DNA of 8,789 bases from Nitriliruptoraceae bacterium. GTDB taxonomy: Bacteria > Actinomycetota > Nitriliruptoria > Nitriliruptorales > Nitriliruptoraceae. The notes beneath the pieces were generated by a model. The model was given only the letters and a program-made list of their open reading frames with translations. It was not told the origin of the DNA and did not search any database. Location: positions 1-8,789 of the forward strand of contig SKTG01000420.1 of NCBI GenBank assembly GCA_007118045.1, read 5' to 3'. Below are positions 6,331 to 8,789 of the stretch, in pieces. Every line of letters starts with the position of its first letter. Positions within the stretch are counted from its first letter, which is position 1. A program made the translations under genes and the position numbers.

Positions 6331-6502
6331 GCCGAGTCACCGGCTCGTCGGCGCAGCTGTCGTCCGGCCGCCCGACCAGCAGGACCACCTCTTCGTCGAA
6401 GGCGACCTCCGGCGGGTCGCTCCCGGAACCGTGCTGCGACCATGCGGCCTCGAGCGCCTCCTGGTCCTCCGCGGTGGCGAGCGCGGCCCGCTCGTCGAGC
6501 AT
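6331..6502 (-). CDS. Probable N-terminal part of the acidic protein, other frame
   Basis: An ATG at 6502 with GAGG 8 nt upstream opens a frame whose first 56 residues look genuine: MLDERAALATAEDQEALEAA, then a segment with PPEVAFDEEVVLLVG and PDDSCADEPV, all with GC at nearly every third position. Around 6340 the third-position pattern fails and the frame continues as shadow sequence to a stop at 6128. At the same point the frame of the previous entry takes over, and dropping one base (C in CGGCGTGG) joins them as DEPVTR-VDEERLEIGW. The most economical reading is one gene of about 360 residues, start 6502, end 5423. A separate small gene is the alternative. It is divergent from paaN. Confidence 0.5.
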
Positions 6503-6578
6503 CGCGTCGGCCTCGCCGAGGGGAACCGGGGGCCCTCGCGTCTGCGGGCTCCGGGGTCACCCCCGCCTGCTGAGGCTC

Positions 6579-6594
6579 GACCGAACGTTCGGTC
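6579..6594. promoter_or_regulatory. Perfect 16-bp palindrome, candidate PaaR/TetR operator
   Basis: GACCGAACGTTCGGTC is fully self-complementary and lies in the 168-bp region between the divergent acidic gene and paaN, 76 nt before the paaN start. Its core ACCGAACGTTCGGT fits ACCGNNCGNNCGGT, the centre of the site I recall for the TetR-type phenylacetate repressor PaaR of Corynebacterium glutamicum. The outer ACT/AGT bases of that site are not present. It ends 12 nt before a TACGCT -10-like hexamer, which is where a repressor would block the -35 region. A phenylacetate gene next to this core makes the match more than formal. Confidence 0.6.
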
Positions 6595-6606
6595 CACGCG
6601 GTCGTC

Positions 6607-6612
6607 TACGCT
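6607..6612 (+). promoter_or_regulatory. Possible -10 element of paaN
   Basis: TACGCT fits the actinobacterial TANNNT pattern and lies 64 nt before the paaN ATG. The 16-bp palindrome occupies where the -35 element would be, and no clear TTGACA-like hexamer is seen. The overlapping sequence also gives TAGCGT on the minus strand, so the divergent gene could use the same spot. Confidence 0.3.
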
Positions 6613-6619
6613 ACGCCCG

Positions 6620-6644
6620 GCCGGTCCGGGAGCGCGGACCCGGC
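6620..6644 (+). other. Bulged hairpin in the paaN leader
   Basis: GGTCCG (6623-6628) pairs with CGGACC (6635-6640) around a 6-nt loop. Past a bulged C (6641), GCC (6620-6622) pairs with GGC (6642-6644). It lies between the -10-like element and the ribosome site of paaN, so it would be in the 5' leader. The role is unknown, and chance pairing is possible. Confidence 0.25.
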
Positions 6645-6670
6645 GCGCGAGGACCACGGGAGCTGATCAC

Positions 6671-8371
6671 ATGTCCATGAGCGCGAGCCTGATCGACATC
6701 GACGACCTCGTCGGCCGGCACGTGGCCGACCTGCGCGAGGCGGCCGAGGCCGCGTACGCGCGGACGTTCCACTCGCGGTACTCGGAGCGCCCCACCGACC
6801 CCGCCTACGGCGAGGACCCCTTCGGGGAGGGGCAGGCCGCCTTCGACGCCACGCTCGAGCGCGGCCTCGCCCTCGACCAGCCGGGGACCGGCGGTCGCGT
6901 GGCCGGCGAGGTCTCGCCGTACGGGCTCGATCTGTCCATCAGCTACCCGGCGGTCGAGCCGAGCGCGCTGCTCGACGCGGCCAGCGACGCGTTGCCGGCC
7001 TGGCGGGCCGCGGGTCCCGACGTGCGGGCAGCGTTGTGCGTCGAGATGCTCGACCGGCTCGGTGCCCGTGCCCACGAGCTCGGCCTGGCCGTGCATCACA
7101 CGAGCGGGCAGCCACGGGTGATGGCGTTCCAGGCGGGTGGCCCGCACGCGCTCGACCGCGGCCTCGAGGCGGTCACCTACGCGCACGCCGCGATGACCCG
7201 CCACGCCTCGCACGCTCGCTGGGAGAAGCCCGGCAAGCGTCCGACCGTGCTGGACAAGACCTTCCACGTCGCGCCGCGCGGTGTCGCGGTCGCGATCGGG
7301 TGCCGCACGTTCCCGACCTGGAACGGCCTGCCGGGGATCATGGCGAGCCTGGCGACCGGCAACCCGATCGTCGTCAAGCCGCATCCCTCCACGATCCTGC
7401 CGCTCGCGCTGGTCGTCGAGGTGGCGCAGGGGGTGCTCACCGAGGCCGGCTTCTCGCCGCACGTGGTGACGCTCGCCGCGGAGGCTCCCGACACGGGCAT
7501 CGCGAAGGACCTCGTCACCGACCCGCGGGTGAAGGTCGTGGACTTCACGGGCTCGACCGCGTTCGGGGAGTGGCTCGAGGTCAACGCCTCCCAGGCCCGC
7601 GTCTACACGGAGAAGGCCGGCGTCAACTCGATCGTGCTCGACGGCACCGACCACGCCGAGGGCATGTTCGACAACCTGGCCTTCAGCCTGTCGCTGTACA
7701 GCGGGCAGATGTGCACCACCCCGCAGGCGATCTTCCTGCCTCGTGACGGCATCGACACCGACGAGGGCCACCTCACCTTCGAGGAGGTCGGCGAGCGCGT
7801 CGCCGGCGCGCTGGGCAAGCTGCTCGAACCCGCCGAGAAGGGTGTCGAGGTCCTCGGCGCGATCGGGGACACCTCGATCGTCGAGCGTCTCGACGAGGTC
7901 GCCTCGTTGGGGGAGGTCGTCGCCCGATCCGAAGCCGTCGAGCACCCTGCCGCGCCGGAAGCCGTGGTGCGCACGCCGCTGGTGCTCGCGGTCGACGCGG
8001 CCGACACGGAGGCCTACGACACCGAGCGGTTCGGCCCGATCGCCTTCCTGGTCGGGACCGCGAGCACCGACCACTCGCTGGAACTCGTCCGGGACCTCGT
8101 CCAGCGGCGCGGCGCCATCACCTTCGGCGTGCACACCCGCGAGGACAAGGTCCGGACCCAGGCCACCGAGGTCGCGCTCGACGCCGGGGTCTCGGTGTCC
8201 TTCGACCTGACCCGCAACGTGTTCGTCAACCAGACCTCGGCGTTCAGCGACTTCCACGCCACGGGCGCGAACCCGGCCGCGAACGCGTCGCTGGTCGACG
8301 AGGCGTTCGTGGTCGGGCGCTTCCATCTGGTCGAGACCCGCATGCACGCGCCGGTCGAGGACGGGGACTGA
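6671..8371 (+). CDS. paaN: PaaN-type aldehyde dehydrogenase of phenylacetate catabolism
   Basis: A 566-aa NAD(P)-dependent aldehyde dehydrogenase of the stand-alone PaaN family, without the hydratase domain of bifunctional PaaZ. Landmarks are EVSPYGLDL and GQPRVMAFQAGGPHALDRGL in the family-specific N-terminal part, then the ALDH core: FPTWN with N218, KPHPST, DFTGSTAFG at 291-299, YTEKAGVN with general-base E314, SLYSGQMCTTPQ with catalytic C348, and ERFGPI at 452-457. All expected catalytic residues are present. In the aerobic CoA-dependent phenylacetate pathway this type of enzyme is expected to oxidise the semialdehyde formed on ring opening; the exact substrate is inferred. The ATG at 6671 follows GGGAG by 8 nt. 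The frame is open upstream to 6164, but that stretch is antisense to the acidic gene. No other paa gene is in the window. A PaaR-like palindrome lies upstream. Confidence 0.88.
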   Translation: MSMSASLIDIDDLVGRHVADLREAAEAAYARTFHSRYSERPTDPAYGEDPFGEGQAAFDATLERGLALDQPGTGGRVAGEVSPYGLDLSISYPAVEPSALLDAASDALPAWRAAGPDVRAALCVEMLDRLGARAHELGLAVHHTSGQPRVMAFQAGGPHALDRGLEAVTYAHAAMTRHASHARWEKPGKRPTVLDKTFHVAPRGVAVAIGCRTFPTWNGLPGIMASLATGNPIVVKPHPSTILPLALVVEVAQGVLTEAGFSPHVVTLAAEAPDTGIAKDLVTDPRVKVVDFTGSTAFGEWLEVNASQARVYTEKAGVNSIVLDGTDHAEGMFDNLAFSLSLYSGQMCTTPQAIFLPRDGIDTDEGHLTFEEVGERVAGALGKLLEPAEKGVEVLGAIGDTSIVERLDEVASLGEVVARSEAVEHPAAPEAVVRTPLVLAVDAADTEAYDTERFGPIAFLVGTASTDHSLELVRDLVQRRGAITFGVHTREDKVRTQATEVALDAGVSVSFDLTRNVFVNQTSAFSDFHATGANPAANASLVDEAFVVGRFHLVETRMHAPVEDGD

Positions 8372-8396
8372 CCTTCCGCTCGGACCGCGGCGAACC

Positions 8397-8762
8397 GGTT
8401 GCCACCGCTTCCGGTGGTTGCCGGCGCCGGGTCGCGGCTGCGGAGCTGGTCGAGGAGTGGCCGGCGACGGTTGCCACCGGTTCCGGTGGTTCCGTGCGCC
8501 CGGCCGCAGCTCCGACGCCGATCGAGGGGTGGCCGGCGACGGTTGCCACCGCTTCCGGTGGTTCCGTGCGCTACGTCGGTGCTCCGGCGCCCGCGCCCCG
8601 ACCGTGCCGGCCGCGGACGCGCCGGGTCGCGGCTGCGGAGCCGGTGGAGGGGTGGCCGGCGACGGTTGCCACCGGTTGCGGTGGTTCCGTGCGCCCGGCC
8701 GCAGCTCCGTGGCCGTGCGATGGGGCTCTCGGCGACGGTTCCCACCACATGCGGTGGCAACC
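8397..8762. repeat. Array of about 72-bp repeats, each headed by a CCACCG/CGGTGG hairpin
   Basis: This fills the gene-free 418-bp tail (8372-8789). Five units begin at 8397, 8469, 8541, 8664 and 8737 (spacings 72, 72, 123, 73). Units 1-4 start GGTTGCCACCG, then a 4-nt loop and CGGTGGTT, giving a perfect 6-bp stem. Unit 5 is divergent but its arms extend to 10 bp with one mismatch. Units 1-3 end in GTGGCCGGCGAC. The middle parts are of two kinds: units 2 and 4 share CGCCCGGCCGCAGCTCCG, while unit 1 and the right end of unit 3 share GCGCCGGGTCGCGGCTGCGG. Unit 3 carries about 51 extra bases and looks like a hybrid. The first hairpin is about 26 nt after the paaN stop, so it may also terminate paaN. 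The frames through the array are open on both strands, but the products are Arg-rich repeats with no ribosome site, so I do not call a gene. Confidence 0.8.
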
Positions 8763-8789
8763 AGTAGCGATCACGGCCGGGATGGCGCG

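Noticed and set aside
6164..6670. Open extension of the paaN frame upstream of 6671
   Set aside because: It lies antisense to the acidic gene, has shadow composition and lacks a ribosome site. The PaaN family N-terminus fits the start at 6671.
6611..8347. 578-residue minus-strand open frame opposite paaN
   Set aside because: It is a GC-rich antisense shadow of a confidently identified aldehyde dehydrogenase.
8397..8762. CRISPR array
   Set aside because: The intervening sequences are related to one another, spacing is irregular (72, 72, 123, 73), and there is no cas gene.
8399..8767. Arg-rich repeat protein on the plus strand, and matching open frames on the minus strand
   Set aside because: A 72-bp period keeps every frame open in GC-rich DNA. 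There is no ribosome site and no codon-position bias favouring one frame.

Overview
The window is very GC-rich, with G or C at almost every third codon position, and uses GTG starts and TANNNT-type -10 elements. This fits a high-GC actinomycete-type bacterium. The gene content (PaaN, pirin, DUF4236 and DUF1499 proteins) suggests an environmental lineage, but I cannot name a genus from sequence alone. I see no transposase, integrase, phage or CRISPR gene. It reads as ordinary chromosome with several small intergenic structures.

Layout from left to right. A minus-strand tRNA-His/tRNA-Lys pair (Lys is cut by the window edge) has a clear TTGACC-N17-TACCCT promoter. Next is a minus-strand two-gene unit: a DUF4236 protein (808-1869) followed by a membrane-anchored DUF1499 protein (308-784). 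Divergent from it is a pirin-family metal cupin (2035-2958) with an 18-bp near-palindrome just upstream. Then come three minus-strand membrane-protein genes: YihY/BrkB family (4236-5183), a small two-helix Cys/His protein (3767-4126), and a small multidrug export-type protein (3083-3547). The start region of the last one folds into a strong hairpin.

Upstream of brkB is an unrecognised acidic protein gene (about 5423-6502, minus). It appears to be split by two single-base shifts, one near its 5' end and one inside a 48-bp tandem duplication at its 3' end. Divergent from it is a PaaN-type aldehyde dehydrogenase of phenylacetate catabolism (6671-8371). Their shared promoter region holds a perfect 16-bp palindrome that contains the core I recall for the TetR-type phenylacetate repressor PaaR. 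After paaN, a gene-free 418-bp tail carries a mosaic array of about 72-bp repeats, each beginning with a short hairpin.

The genes do not form one pathway. The best-supported functional unit is paaN with its palindrome. The most unusual structures are the hairpin repeat array after paaN, the SD/start hairpin of the exporter gene, and the twice-shifted acidic gene.
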